Shown here: positions 32,069 through 41,590 of the stretch, piece by piece
Layout: each line of letters opens with the position of its first letter
Numbering within the stretch: the first letter of the stretch is position 1
Assembly: GCA_900316165.1 (NCBI GenBank)
Contig: ONBW01000014.1
Span: 1-45,146 of the forward strand
DNA: 45,146 bases
Direction of reading: 5' to 3'
Source: an uncultured Lachnospiraceae bacterium
Lineage (GTDB): Bacteria > Bacillota > Clostridia > Lachnospirales > Lachnospiraceae
Program-made: the position numbers and the translations under genes
The notes under the pieces: model-generated
Database searches by the model: none
The model's input: the letters and a program-made list of their open reading frames with translations, nothing else
Told to the model about the DNA's origin: nothing

Positions 32069-33082
32069 ATGACGATAAAGGAGATTGCAAAAGAAACCGG
32101 ATATGGTATCAGCACCGTCTCCCGTGTACTTAACAACACCGGCTCCGTGTCCGCAAAGGCGCGGAAGGAAATTACTGCTGTCATTGAAAAATATCATTTC
32201 ACGCCGAATGTGAACGCAAAGCACCTGAAAATGCAGGTGAATTTCGGTATCGCTGTGATCGTAAAAGGTATAGAGAATATGCTTTTCCTCGAGCTCACCG
32301 AGGCGATTCAGCAGAAGGTCCGCGCGAACGGCTACGAATGCCTGACTTACTATATAGACGAGGATGGTGACGAGATAGCAGAGGCGAGAAAGATTCAGGT
32401 GGAGCGCCGGCCGTATGGATTTATTTTTCTTGGAGCTGACGCAAATATCTACCATCGTCGTCTTGAAATAAAGGACTTGAATGTTCCGTGCATTTTGATT
32501 ACTGATAACTCTGTAACCTTCGGCATCGGAAATCTCTCAAGCATTGGTATAGATGATTCGCTCGCCGCTGCAAATGTTGTCGATTATCTGTATAGGCACG
32601 GCCATACAAAAATCGGTATCATTGGCGGAAATCCTGATAAATCCAATCCTTCGAGGATGCGTCTCGAGGGCTGCGAGCTCGCCTTCATAAAGCACGACAT
32701 TGATTTCGATATCGAAAAGCAGTACAGTGCGTCGCGTTTCTCGCTCGAGGGCGGTTACAAGGCTGCTGAGAACCTTCTTGATAAATTCCCTGATGTGACA
32801 GCGATTTTTGCGATGTCGGATATTATGGCAATCGGTGCGATGCGCGCCATCTACAATTCCGGCCGCAAAATCCCAGCTGATATCTCGATTATGGGCTTCG
32901 ATGGAATCGAGCTCGCGAGATACGTCCACCCGCGACTTACTACAGTAAGGCAGAACGTCGAGCGGATGGCAGAACGTGGAACAGAGATAATGCTCGAATG
33001 CATCAAAAATCCAACCGAGGAGATTCACGAGGTCGTGTCATTCTCAATGATAGAGGGGTCAAGTGTGGCGGATATTTCATAA
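32069..33082 (+). CDS. LacI-family regulator, last gene of the maltodextrin operon
   Basis: 337 aa. Helix-turn-helix MTIKEIAKETGYGISTVSRVL, hinge NVNAKHLKMQ, effector domain ending in GFDGIELARYVHPRLTTV. Only 6 nt after malQ, so co-transcribed with the operon it may help control. It differs clearly from the regulator at 25297, so the locus has two LacI proteins. Followed by a long perfect terminator. Confidence 0.92.
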   Translation: MTIKEIAKETGYGISTVSRVLNNTGSVSAKARKEITAVIEKYHFTPNVNAKHLKMQVNFGIAVIVKGIENMLFLELTEAIQQKVRANGYECLTYYIDEDGDEIAEARKIQVERRPYGFIFLGADANIYHRRLEIKDLNVPCILITDNSVTFGIGNLSSIGIDDSLAAANVVDYLYRHGHTKIGIIGGNPDKSNPSRMRLEGCELAFIKHDIDFDIEKQYSASRFSLEGGYKAAENLLDKFPDVTAIFAMSDIMAIGAMRAIYNSGRKIPADISIMGFDGIELARYVHPRLTTVRQNVERMAERGTEIMLECIKNPTEEIHEVVSFSMIEGSSVADIS

Positions 33083-33109
33083 ATAAATACCCTCCTAAGG
33101 TTTTATATA

Positions 33110-33153
33110 GGTCCGGATTTGTGCAAGTTGCACAAATCCGGACCTTTATTTTT
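33110..33153 (+). terminator. Terminator of the maltodextrin operon
   Basis: 15-bp perfect stem GGTCCGGATTTGTGC/GCACAAATCCGGACC, 5-nt loop AAGTT, then TTTATTTTT. Confidence 0.93.
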
Positions 33154-33178
33154 GTGAACTATTTCTGGCGGATTTTGA

Positions 33179-33207
33179 TTGAATTTTACCGAAATTGGTG
33201 ATATGAT
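33179..33207 (+). promoter_or_regulatory. Promoter of the fructose operon
   Basis: TTGAAT (33179-33184), 17 bp, TATGAT (33202-33207). Confidence 0.55.
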
Positions 33208-33279
33208 TTGAACAGTCCTGAAGGATTATGAAAGAAACTGAAAGGGGACGGGGACACCCGATAGAAATTGGAGGCAGGT

Positions 33280-34032
33280 ATGCTGACAGAAGAGAGGTTT
33301 GCGCGGATCATATCTGCGGTGGACACGAAGGGGTCAGTTACAGTCGCGGAACTCATGAAACTCCTCGGAGCCAGCGAATCGACAGTCAGACGTGACTTGG
33401 ATGAGCTCGACAGTGAAGGCAGGATTTCGCGGGTCCGTGGCGGGGCCATTTCAAAGACGAAGGGCCTGACCACAAGAGACGATGAGGTCTCAAAGCGCAA
33501 GAACCAGAAACGCAAAGAGAAAAACACGATCGGCAGCTACGCCGCATCACTTATCGAGCCGGGCGACTTCGTATATATAGACGCCGGGACGACGACAGAG
33601 CAGATGCTCGGATACATCACAGAGCACGATGCGACATACGTGACCAACGCGATAACGCACGCGGCTCAGCTTGCGAATGAAGGCTTTCAGGTCTACATCC
33701 TTGGCGGTGAGTTCAAACGTACGACCGAAGCCATCGTCGGAGAAGAGGCCATCAATTCACTGAAGAAGTACAATTTTACGAAGGGCTTCTTCGGAGCGAA
33801 CGGTATCACGAAGGATGAAGGCTTCACGACACCGGAGCTTAAAGAAGCGATGGTGAAGCGGCAGGCATTCTTGTCCTGCAAAGACAGGTACGTGCTTGCG
33901 GATGATTCCAAATTTGGCAAGATTTCCGCGATCAAATTCGCAGACTACGACACCGCGACAATCATCACGGACCGCGTAATGAAGCGCGGATACAAGGGCG
34001 CGAAAAATATTAAGGAGGTAACGATCAGATGA
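33280..34032 (+). CDS. fruR: DeoR-family repressor of the fructose operon
   Basis: 250 aa. DeoR helix-turn-helix with VTVAELMKLLGASESTVRRDLDEL near residues 20-42 (in two runs) and the RVRGGA signature, then the sugar-phosphate-sensing domain (IDAGTTTEQM, FFGANGIT, ADDSKFGK). The ATG at 33280 follows GGAGG. Its last codon overlaps the fruK start (ATGA). In this family the inducer is fructose 1-phosphate, the substrate of FruK. Confidence 0.92.
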   Translation: MLTEERFARIISAVDTKGSVTVAELMKLLGASESTVRRDLDELDSEGRISRVRGGAISKTKGLTTRDDEVSKRKNQKRKEKNTIGSYAASLIEPGDFVYIDAGTTTEQMLGYITEHDATYVTNAITHAAQLANEGFQVYILGGEFKRTTEAIVGEEAINSLKKYNFTKGFFGANGITKDEGFTTPELKEAMVKRQAFLSCKDRYVLADDSKFGKISAIKFADYDTATIITDRVMKRGYKGAKNIKEVTIR

Positions 34033-34949
34033 TTATGACAGTCACGTTCAATCCATCACTCGACTACATCGTCAGTGTGGACGACTTCAGACTGGGACTT
34101 GTAAACCGTACATCAAAGGAGCTGCTGCTCCCGGGCGGCAAGGGCCTTAACGTATCGATGGTCCTCAAGAACCTTGGCACAGACAGCACAGCAGTCGGAT
34201 TTATCGCAGGCTTCACAGGACAGGCGCTTAAAGGCCTGATGGCAGAGAAGGGAGTCGAGACAGACTTCATAGAAGTAAAGGAAGGAATCTCCCGAATCAA
34301 TGTCAAAATCCGCAGCAACGAGGAGTCCGAGATCAACGGCATGGGACCTGCCATTTCAAAGGAGAACATCGACGAGCTCTACAAAAAGCTTGACCAGCTG
34401 AAGGCAGGCGACTTCCTGGTACTTGCCGGCAGCATTCCGGCAGTCATGCCAGAGACGATGTACATGGACATAATGAAGTACTTGGACGGCAGAGGAGTTC
34501 ACATCGTAGTCGATGCGACAAGAGACCTCTTAAAGGACGTGCTTCCGTACCACCCATTCCTGATAAAGCCGAACAATCACGAGCTTGGCGAGATCTTTGG
34601 AGTCGAGCTGGGGACCAAGGAAGAGGTAGTTCCGTACGCCAAGAAGATGCAGGAAATGGGAGCCGTAAACGTCCTGATTTCTATGGCAGGCGAGGGAGCG
34701 CTCCTTGTATCAGAAAACGGCGACGTCATCTCCTCGAATCCTCCAAAGGGCAAAGTAAAGAATTCAGTCGGCGCCGGCGATTCGATGGTCGCAGGATTTT
34801 TACAAGGCTACATCACAAGCGGCGATTACGAGAAGGCTTTCTACATGGGACTCTGCACAGGAAGCGCGTCAGCATTTTCGGATTACCTTGCTACGAAGGA
34901 TGAGGTCAAGGGACTCTTAGACCAGCTCGGAAAGGGCGATATCCTATAA
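34029..34949 (+). CDS. fruK: 1-phosphofructokinase
   Basis: 306 aa, PfkB/ribokinase family. Phosphorylates fructose 1-phosphate to fructose 1,6-bisphosphate. N-terminal TVTFNPSLDYIV, the LLPGGKGLNVSMVLKNLG sugar-binding block, and C-terminal VGAGDSMVAGF with the catalytic Asp. Starts inside the fruR stop with GGAGG 10 nt upstream. It acts on the product of the downstream PTS. Confidence 0.94.
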   Translation: MIMTVTFNPSLDYIVSVDDFRLGLVNRTSKELLLPGGKGLNVSMVLKNLGTDSTAVGFIAGFTGQALKGLMAEKGVETDFIEVKEGISRINVKIRSNEESEINGMGPAISKENIDELYKKLDQLKAGDFLVLAGSIPAVMPETMYMDIMKYLDGRGVHIVVDATRDLLKDVLPYHPFLIKPNNHELGEIFGVELGTKEEVVPYAKKMQEMGAVNVLISMAGEGALLVSENGDVISSNPPKGKVKNSVGAGDSMVAGFLQGYITSGDYEKAFYMGLCTGSASAFSDYLATKDEVKGLLDQLGKGDIL

Positions 34950-34961
34950 ACACAGCAAACA

Positions 34962-34995
34962 TCCTGTATGTTTATTTTTACAGGACAAAAATAAA
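34962..34995 (+). other. Mutually exclusive hairpins between fruK and fruA
   Basis: TCCTGT (34962-34967) can pair with ACAGGA (34980-34985), or TTTATTTTT (34971-34979) with AAAAATAAA (34987-34995). Each arm set lies in the other's loop, so only one forms at a time. No GC-rich stem with a T-run is present, so it is not a normal terminator. Confidence 0.5.
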
Positions 34996-35021
34996 AAACC
35001 ACAACATAAAGGAGAACACTT

Positions 35022-37079
35022 ATGAGGGTTAGGGATCTGCTTTCACAGGACAGCATTGAGCTGAACGGAAAGGCCTCGAGCAAATCAGATGTCATTAAAC
35101 AGATGGTTGCTCTGATGGTAAAACAGGGGAACATCCAGGATCGTGAAGCATACGAGAAGGGTGTATTCGCCAGAGAAGAAGAGTCAACAACAGGAATCGG
35201 CGACGGAATCGCCATTCCACACTGCAAGTCAGACGCGGTAAAGAAGCCGGGACTTGCAGCAATGGTACTGCCGGACGGAGTAGAGTACGATGCGCTTGAC
35301 GGAGCGCCGGTGCATATTATTTTTCTTATAGCAGCACCAAACACAGAGGACAACGTCCATCTCGAGGTACTTGCGAGACTTTCAGAGCTTCTGATGGATC
35401 CAGACTTTGTCACTTCACTCGAGAACGCCAAGTCAAAGGATGAGTTCCTTTCGATCATCGACAAGGCTGAGAGCGGAAGAGTCGAGCAGGAAGCTCAAAA
35501 GGCAGAGGCCGCAAAGACAGAGACAGGCTACGAGGTCCTCGCGGTTACGAGCTGCCCGAACGGAGTTGCGCACACATACATGGCAGCCGAGGCTATCGAG
35601 AAAGCCGGCGACAAGCTTGGTATAAAGGTTAAGGTCGAGACCCGCGGTTCTGGCGGAGCAAAGAATGTCCTTACAGATGAAGAGATAGCAAACGCTAAGG
35701 GCATTGTAATCGCAGCTGACGCCAAGGTTCCAATCGACAGATTCGATGGCAAGCCGCTTATCCAGGCAAGAGTTGCAGAGGGTATTTCAAAGCCTGAGGA
35801 GCTGGTACAGAAGGCAGTCAAGGGCGACGCTCCGATTTATCACGCAGCAGCAGGCGCACAGAAGTCATCCTCATCAAGTGGAGCAAGCGATTCAGTAGGC
35901 CACAAGATCTACACCAGCCTGATGGCAGGCGTTGGAGCAATGCTTCCATTCGTTATCGGAGGCGGAATCCTTACAGCAATCGCCTTCCTTATCGATACGA
36001 TTTTGGGATACGGCGCTACAGGCGGCAGCAACTTCGGTTCGATGGTACCGCTTTCAGCACTCTTTAAGTATGTCGGCGGACTTGCAATGGGACTCATGGT
36101 TCCGGTACTTGCAGGATTTATCGCTTACTCAATAGCTGATAAACCGGGACTTGCAGTAGGTTTCCTCGGCGGACTACTTGCATCAAACGGAAACGCAGTC
36201 GCAGCAAACTTTGCAAAGATCTGGCCAGACCAGATGGGCGGATTCCAGAAGTTCATCGATAACTTTGCGTTCACTCAGGGCGGAAACACAGTTTCCGGAT
36301 TCCTCGGAGGTATTGCAGTAGGTTTCCTTGCAGGATACATCGTACTTTGGCTGGAGAGAAAGACCGAGAACCTTCCAAAGGCAGTACAGGGTATCAGATC
36401 GATGCTTATCTACCCGGTAGTCGGTATGTTCCTTGTAATGGTGATCATGTGCTTTATCTTCAACCCGATCATCGGACTCATCAACACCGGCCTCTCAGCA
36501 ATGCTTACAGCCCTTGGTAATTCTGGAATGGTCTGGCTACTTGGCCTCATCCTCGCAGGAATGATGGCTATCGATATGGGCGGCCCTATCAACAAGGCAG
36601 CTTACGTATTCGGTACTTTCATGCTGACAACAGCTTCTGAGTATATGTCTCAGGGCGCTTCACAGTCAGATCCAAAGGTTCAGCTTTGCTACATCTCAAT
36701 GGCAGCAGTTATGATCGGTGGTATGTGCCCGCCTGTTGGTATCGCCATCGCTTCAAAGCTCTTCCCTAAGAAATTCAACGCCACCGAGAAAGAGGGCTTC
36801 TGGTCAAACATCGTTATGGGCGCAAGCTTCATCACTGAGGCTGCAATCCCATTCGCTGCAGCAGATCCGGTTCATGTAATCCCGGCTACATTCTGCGGCT
36901 CAGCAGTTGCCGGCCTCCTCTCAGCACTCTTCGGATGCACACTGATGGCTCCTCACGGCGGAATCTTCGTATTCGCAACCGTAGGCCACTGGCCACTCTA
37001 CATCCTCGCATGGCTGATCGGCTCATTCGTAACCGCCATCCTGCTCGGAGTACTCAGAAAGGATTCAAAGCAGGATTGA
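35022..37079 (+). CDS. fruA: Fructose PTS transporter EIIABC
   Basis: 685 aa fusion. EIIA (1-150) has the phosphorylated His67 in GDGIAIPHCKS. EIIB (about 165-270) has the active Cys in VTSCPNGVAHTYMA. EIIC (about 290-685) has eight or more membrane helices, including GGGILTAIAFLID, MAIDMGGPINKAAY and APHGGIFV. Imports fructose as fructose 1-phosphate using phosphate from HPr. A Ser/Ala-rich linker (SSSSGASD) joins IIB to IIC. AAAGGAG precedes the ATG. Confidence 0.96.
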   Translation: MRVRDLLSQDSIELNGKASSKSDVIKQMVALMVKQGNIQDREAYEKGVFAREEESTTGIGDGIAIPHCKSDAVKKPGLAAMVLPDGVEYDALDGAPVHIIFLIAAPNTEDNVHLEVLARLSELLMDPDFVTSLENAKSKDEFLSIIDKAESGRVEQEAQKAEAAKTETGYEVLAVTSCPNGVAHTYMAAEAIEKAGDKLGIKVKVETRGSGGAKNVLTDEEIANAKGIVIAADAKVPIDRFDGKPLIQARVAEGISKPEELVQKAVKGDAPIYHAAAGAQKSSSSSGASDSVGHKIYTSLMAGVGAMLPFVIGGGILTAIAFLIDTILGYGATGGSNFGSMVPLSALFKYVGGLAMGLMVPVLAGFIAYSIADKPGLAVGFLGGLLASNGNAVAANFAKIWPDQMGGFQKFIDNFAFTQGGNTVSGFLGGIAVGFLAGYIVLWLERKTENLPKAVQGIRSMLIYPVVGMFLVMVIMCFIFNPIIGLINTGLSAMLTALGNSGMVWLLGLILAGMMAIDMGGPINKAAYVFGTFMLTTASEYMSQGASQSDPKVQLCYISMAAVMIGGMCPPVGIAIASKLFPKKFNATEKEGFWSNIVMGASFITEAAIPFAAADPVHVIPATFCGSAVAGLLSALFGCTLMAPHGGIFVFATVGHWPLYILAWLIGSFVTAILLGVLRKDSKQD

Positions 37080-37162
37080 TATCCCTGCAGTTCACACGAC
37101 AGGCAGACCTTTAAATGCTTAAAGCCAGTGCTGCCGCGGTCATAAGGCAGCCGGAAAAACTG

Positions 37163-37190
37163 TTGCAGAACACTGTCTTTCTGCTATAAT
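37163..37190 (+). promoter_or_regulatory. Promoter of ptsH-ptsI
   Basis: TTGCAG (37163-37168), 16 bp, TATAAT (37185-37190), about 45 nt before the HPr start. Confidence 0.65.
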
Positions 37191-37234
37191 TAGAGGCAAG
37201 AGCATTCGTAATATATAAATGGAGGAAATACACA

Positions 37235-37492
37235 ATGAAGGAATTCAAGTACACAATTACAGATCCACAGGGAATTCATGCAAGACCAGCCGGACTTTTC
37301 GTAAAGGCAGCCGCAGCATTCCCATGCAAGGTTACCATTTCAAAGGATGGCAAGGAAGCAGACGCAAAGAGAATTCTTGGAGTCATGAGCCTAGGCGTAA
37401 AGCAGGGCATGGAGATCACAGTAACCTGTGACGGAGACAAAGAGGACGAGGCAGCTGAAAGCCTCGAGAAATTCCTTAAAGAGAACCTGTAA
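37235..37492 (+). CDS. ptsH: HPr phosphocarrier protein lacking Ser46
   Basis: 85 aa. His15 in GIHARPAG accepts phosphate from Enzyme I. Aligned without gaps to Bacillus subtilis HPr, the regulatory position 46 is Arg (AKRILGVMS) rather than Ser (LKSIMGVMS). The serine needed for HPr kinase and CcpA co-repression is therefore absent; Ser52 is retained. GGAGG precedes the ATG. It lies directly before ptsI with a hairpin between them. Confidence 0.95.
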   Translation: MKEFKYTITDPQGIHARPAGLFVKAAAAFPCKVTISKDGKEADAKRILGVMSLGVKQGMEITVTCDGDKEDEAAESLEKFLKENL

Positions 37493-37501
37493 AAATGACC
37501 G

Positions 37502-37530
37502 ACCGGACGGCCCACGCCGCCCGGTTTTTG
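37502..37530 (+). terminator. Attenuator-like terminator between ptsH and ptsI
   Basis: ACCGGaCGGC pairs with GCCGcCCGGT, loop CCAC, followed by TTTTTG. It probably makes HPr transcripts more abundant than ptsI. Confidence 0.75.
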
Positions 37531-37601
37531 TGCTCTTATGGGGAAATGCGTAACGGGCAGCAGGCGCAGAATCGCAGCCCCAGAATTTGAGGAGGTACAA
37601 C

Positions 37602-39230
37602 GTGCAGAAGGAATACAGCGGAAAGCCGGTCTTTGGCGGCATTGCCATCGGGCGGATCACCATATATAGAAGGAAAGACTCAGTCGTTAAGCGTGAAAAA
37701 GTAACCGACGTCGAGGCAGAGGTGCAGAGATATCACAAGGCCAGTGACGAGGCAAAGGAGCAGCTGCAGCAGCTTCATGACAAGGCACTTAAGGAAGTCG
37801 GCGAAGCAAACGCAGCCGTATTCGAGGTACACCAGATGATGCTTGATGACCTCGATTACCAGGAGTCCGTAGAGAATATCATCCGCACTCAGAATGTAAA
37901 CGCAGAGTTCGCAGTAGCAACGACCGGCGATAATTTTTCAGAGATGTTCGCAAATATGGACGATGACTACATGCGCGGCAGGGCAGCCGACGTAAAGGAC
38001 ATCTCAAACCGAGTAGTAGGAATCCTGAGTGGCGCAGGAGCCAGCGGATTTACAGCCACGGAACCGTCGATACTTTTAGCAGATGACCTCGCACCATCAG
38101 AGACCGTGCAGCTCGACAAGTCGCTCGTGCTCTCATTTGTCACCAGATTTGGCTCGACCAATTCACACACGGCAATCCTTGCGAGAACGATGAATATCCC
38201 AGCGCTGATAGGCGTTGATTTTTCCGAGGATGATGTAGAGGGCCACATGGGAATCGTCGATGGCTACGAGGGCCGCTTCATCATAGATCCGGACGACGAG
38301 GTGCTCGCGGAGTATCAGCAGAAAAAGGCAAAGGAAGAGGAAAAACAGCGCCTCCTGCAGGAGCTCAAGGGCAAGCCGAACATCACAAAGGACGGCCACG
38401 AGATAAATGTCTATGCAAATATCGGTTCAGTAAAGGATGTCGCAGACGTGCTCGCAAACGACGCCGGCGGAATCGGACTTTTCAGAAGTGAGTTCCTGTA
38501 CTTAGGCTGCGACGATTATCCGAGCGAGGAGGACCAGTTCAAGGCCTACAAGACAGTCGCCGAGAACATGGCCGGCAAAAAGGTCGTTATCAGAACCCTC
38601 GATATTGGCGCCGACAAGCAGGTGGACTACTTCCACCTTGACCACGAGGACAACCCGGCGATGGGATTCAGAGCAATCCGAATCTGCCTGAAGAGACCGG
38701 ATATTTTTAAAACACAGCTCAGGGCCCTCTACAGAGCCAGCTTCTATGGAAACATCTCGATCATGTTCCCGATGATCATTTCGGTCGACGAAGTGCGAAA
38801 AATAAAAGAAATCATCGCAGAGGTCAAGGCTGAGCTTGATGAGGAGCAGCTTCCATATAAGGACTGCGAGATCGGCGTTATGATTGAGACACCGGCAGCC
38901 GTCTGGATGTCAGAGGAGCTCGCGAAGGAGGTTGATTTCTTCTCCATCGGAACGAACGACCTGACACAGTACACCCTCGCCTGCGACAGACAGAATCCGA
39001 ACCTCGAGGATTTTGCGGATACACATCATCCGGCAGTCCTTCGTGAGATCGAGTACACGATAAAGAACGGCCACAAGGGCGGCGCCTGGGTCGGAATCTG
39101 CGGAGAACTCGGAGCCGATACCACCCTGACCGAAACCTTCCTTAGGATGGGAGTCGATGAGCTTTCAGTATCACCGTCACGAGTTCTGTCAGTCAGAAAC
39201 GTAATCAGAAACACCGACCTGTCCAAATAA
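37602..39230 (+). CDS. ptsI: PTS Enzyme I
   Basis: 542 aa, cytoplasmic phosphoenolpyruvate-protein phosphotransferase. N-terminal HPr-binding and swivelling His domain (active His in GSTNSHTAILA), linker, and C-terminal PEP-binding barrel (DIGADKQVDY, NPAMGFRAIR, IGVMIETPAAV, FFSIGTNDLTQY, GICGELG with the catalytic Cys). Starts with GTG at 37602, 6 nt after AGGAGG; upstream in-frame TTG overlaps that site and is rejected. Phosphorylates the HPr encoded just upstream. Confidence 0.96.
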   Translation: MQKEYSGKPVFGGIAIGRITIYRRKDSVVKREKVTDVEAEVQRYHKASDEAKEQLQQLHDKALKEVGEANAAVFEVHQMMLDDLDYQESVENIIRTQNVNAEFAVATTGDNFSEMFANMDDDYMRGRAADVKDISNRVVGILSGAGASGFTATEPSILLADDLAPSETVQLDKSLVLSFVTRFGSTNSHTAILARTMNIPALIGVDFSEDDVEGHMGIVDGYEGRFIIDPDDEVLAEYQQKKAKEEEKQRLLQELKGKPNITKDGHEINVYANIGSVKDVADVLANDAGGIGLFRSEFLYLGCDDYPSEEDQFKAYKTVAENMAGKKVVIRTLDIGADKQVDYFHLDHEDNPAMGFRAIRICLKRPDIFKTQLRALYRASFYGNISIMFPMIISVDEVRKIKEIIAEVKAELDEEQLPYKDCEIGVMIETPAAVWMSEELAKEVDFFSIGTNDLTQYTLACDRQNPNLEDFADTHHPAVLREIEYTIKNGHKGGAWVGICGELGADTTLTETFLRMGVDELSVSPSRVLSVRNVIRNTDLSK

Positions 39231-39248
39231 CAAAATGTTTATTTTTTC

Positions 39249-39288
39249 AGCCGGCTGTGTTAAAATAACACAGTTGGCTTTATTATTA
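39249..39288 (+). terminator. Terminator of ptsI
   Basis: 14-bp stem AGCCGGCTGTGTTA with TAACACAGTTGGCT (two G-U pairs), loop AAA, then TTATTATT. Confidence 0.85.
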
Positions 39289-39360
39289 TGCGCAGGTCGG
39301 CACAGGTCGCGCGCGAACAGGCCGATTTTAGTCACTATTCGATATCATAGAAAGGTTTTT

Positions 39361-40560
39361 ATGGACGTTCCGTTAGAATGTACTAGCAGGATATATCAAA
39401 AAGTAGCAGCTCACCATATCAGGCATGGAAAGACTGAGCTCGCGGAGAAAATCGAGGGAGTAGACTCCCTTTTTTCCATACCCGATATTTTGGACAGAAA
39501 TGAGGTCGACAGGCCTCTGATCGTCACGGGTCCGAAGGTCTCGAAGACCACATTTTTCGAGTCGTTCATCAACGACAGGGAGACGGGCTACGTGGTCTAT
39601 CACTGGGTCAAAAATGATCCGACAGTCTCGCAGGCTGAGGAGATCGCGCAGTTCTATGACAAAAATGACTGCGACTCGATAATAGCCATCGGCGGCGGCA
39701 GCGCGATAGACGCCGCAAAAGCAGCGGCTGCCTGCCTGGCGCGCCCGGGAAAGAGCCTTCTCAAAATGCGGGGCCTTCTCCATGTAAGGCATGACACCCC
39801 GTTTTTCATAGCGGTTCCGACCACGGCAGGAACGGGCTCAGAAACCACGTCGACAGCGGTAATAATCGATAACGCAACAGGGCAGAAGTTCGGGATCAAG
39901 GATCCGCACCTGATGCCGGACGTAGCGGTTTTGGACCCGTCACTTCTCATCAGCCTTTCACCGGAGGAGACAGCTTACACCGGAATGGACGCGCTGACAC
40001 ACGCGATAGAGGCGTATCTGAACAAGCCATATCATCTCGAGGATACCGAGGAGGACTGTGAGGACGCGGTCGAGTCTATAATGGATGCACTTCCAAAGGC
40101 GTATGATGATGGCGAGGACTTACAGGCGAGAGAAGAAATGCTTATCGCCTCGTACACAGCCGGAACAGCAGTAGAAGCGAGCGGCCTTGGTAATGTGCAC
40201 GCGATTGCGCGCGCCCTCGGATCTGCCATAAACGAGCCACACGGACTCATAAACGCGGTTGCGCTTCCATATGTCCTTAAGGAATATGGCGCAGCCGTGA
40301 TGCCTGAACTCGCAAAGCTGGCATCGGTCTGTGACATCGAAAAGGATGGCACGCGAGCCGAGAGAGCAGTAGGCTTTATCAAGGCCATCGAGGACATGAA
40401 CGAGGACATGGAAATCCCGAAACATCTTCCGATAGCACAGAAGGACATCCCGAAAATCGCGGCCTGGGCGTACAAGGAAGCAAACCCATACTACCCGGTA
40501 CCGGTTATTTTTGACAGGAAGAGATTTGTAAAAATACTGAAGGCCATGTCAGAGAACTGA
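39361..40560 (+). CDS. Iron-containing alcohol dehydrogenase
   Basis: 399 aa, group III ADH, NAD(P)-dependent. Signatures: AIGGGSAIDAAKAAA (nucleotide loop), PTTAGTGSETT, and the metal ligands in AYTGMDALTHAIEAY, GLGNVHAIARALG and NEPHGLINAVALP. The start at 39361 follows GAAAGG; the in-frame extension to 39235 crosses the ptsI terminator and is rejected. Likely reduces acetaldehyde, butyraldehyde or a related aldehyde in fermentation; substrate not determinable. A large divergent loop (HLEDTEEDCEDAVES) is notable but within family variation. Confidence 0.9.
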   Translation: MDVPLECTSRIYQKVAAHHIRHGKTELAEKIEGVDSLFSIPDILDRNEVDRPLIVTGPKVSKTTFFESFINDRETGYVVYHWVKNDPTVSQAEEIAQFYDKNDCDSIIAIGGGSAIDAAKAAAACLARPGKSLLKMRGLLHVRHDTPFFIAVPTTAGTGSETTSTAVIIDNATGQKFGIKDPHLMPDVAVLDPSLLISLSPEETAYTGMDALTHAIEAYLNKPYHLEDTEEDCEDAVESIMDALPKAYDDGEDLQAREEMLIASYTAGTAVEASGLGNVHAIARALGSAINEPHGLINAVALPYVLKEYGAAVMPELAKLASVCDIEKDGTRAERAVGFIKAIEDMNEDMEIPKHLPIAQKDIPKIAAWAYKEANPYYPVPVIFDRKRFVKILKAMSEN

Positions 40561-40648
40561 AAGGCAGGTGACTAATCCATGGAATCAGGAGATCATTATC
40601 GAGCGGCATGCAGAAACCAGGTGATTTTTAGATGGAGGATAAGTCACT

Positions 40649-41590
40649 ATGCTGGATATTTACAGGACGGACGATGCTGTCATACACGAGACAGAGCGTT
40701 TTGAACCGGGCTGCTGGATAAAGCTTACCGCGCCGACGACAGACGAGTGCGAGCAGGTGGCCGGGGATTTTGATATGGATATTGTCGATGTGCGCGCCGC
40801 ACTCGATGAAGAGGAGAGCTCACGAATTTCGGTCGAGGACGGCTACACGCTGATCCTCGTAGATATACCTACGGCTGAGGAACGTAACGACCGCCACACA
40901 TACACGACCATCCCGCTCGGCATTCTGCTGCGGGACGACGTGATCATCACGGTCTGCGGCGAGGAAACCTCGGTCCTTAGGTCATTTATCGACCATCACG
41001 TCAAGGAATTTTCTACGAAAAAGCAGATGCGCTTTACGTACCAGATTCTCTACAATACGAGCATGGTCTACCAGTCGCTGCTGCGTACCATTGACAGACA
41101 GCGCACTGAAATCGAGGAAAAAGTAAGCGATGACATGGAGGATTCCGACCTGATCGACCTTCATGAGCTCGAGAGCAACCTCGTATATTTTGCGACGTCG
41201 CTGCGTGCGAATAATCTCGTTATCGACCGCCTGACTCGCTATTCGAAGATCAAGCAGTACGATGAGGACGAGGAAATTCTTGAGGATGTCATAGTCGAGA
41301 CAAAGCAGGCTATAGAGATGACTTCTATCTATCGTGACATCATAAACGGAACCCGTGAGTTGATGAGTACCGTTATCAATAACAGGCTGAACGTGGCGAT
41401 GAAGTACCTGGCTGCTGTCACAATCGTGCTCTCCGTCCCGACTATCATCGGCGGCCTATGGGGCATGAATGTCGACGCCCGCTGGATGCCGTTTTCACAT
41501 ACGCCATTCGGTTTTCTGATCCTGTGTCTTATCACGCTCGCGGCAAGCATCATAACGCTCGCGGTGCTGAAGAAGAGGAAGATGATGTGA
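40649..41590 (+). CDS. CorA-family divalent metal transporter
   Basis: 313 aa, probable magnesium channel. Long N-terminal cytoplasmic domain (1-245) with helical Glu/Asp-rich funnel, then two C-terminal membrane helices (about 248-270 and 285-305). The selectivity signature GMN is present in GGLWGMNVD between them. GGAGG lies upstream. The 88-bp gap from the alcohol dehydrogenase allows co-transcription. Its stop codon overlaps the left arm of a long palindrome. Confidence 0.92.
   Translation: MLDIYRTDDAVIHETERFEPGCWIKLTAPTTDECEQVAGDFDMDIVDVRAALDEEESSRISVEDGYTLILVDIPTAEERNDRHTYTTIPLGILLRDDVIITVCGEETSVLRSFIDHHVKEFSTKKQMRFTYQILYNTSMVYQSLLRTIDRQRTEIEEKVSDDMEDSDLIDLHELESNLVYFATSLRANNLVIDRLTRYSKIKQYDEDEEILEDVIVETKQAIEMTSIYRDIINGTRELMSTVINNRLNVAMKYLAAVTIVLSVPTIIGGLWGMNVDARWMPFSHTPFGFLILCLITLAASIITLAVLKKRKMM

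Noticed and set aside
39235-39360. N-terminal extension of the iron alcohol dehydrogenase
   Set aside because: It crosses the ptsI terminator hairpin and does not resemble the family N-terminus.
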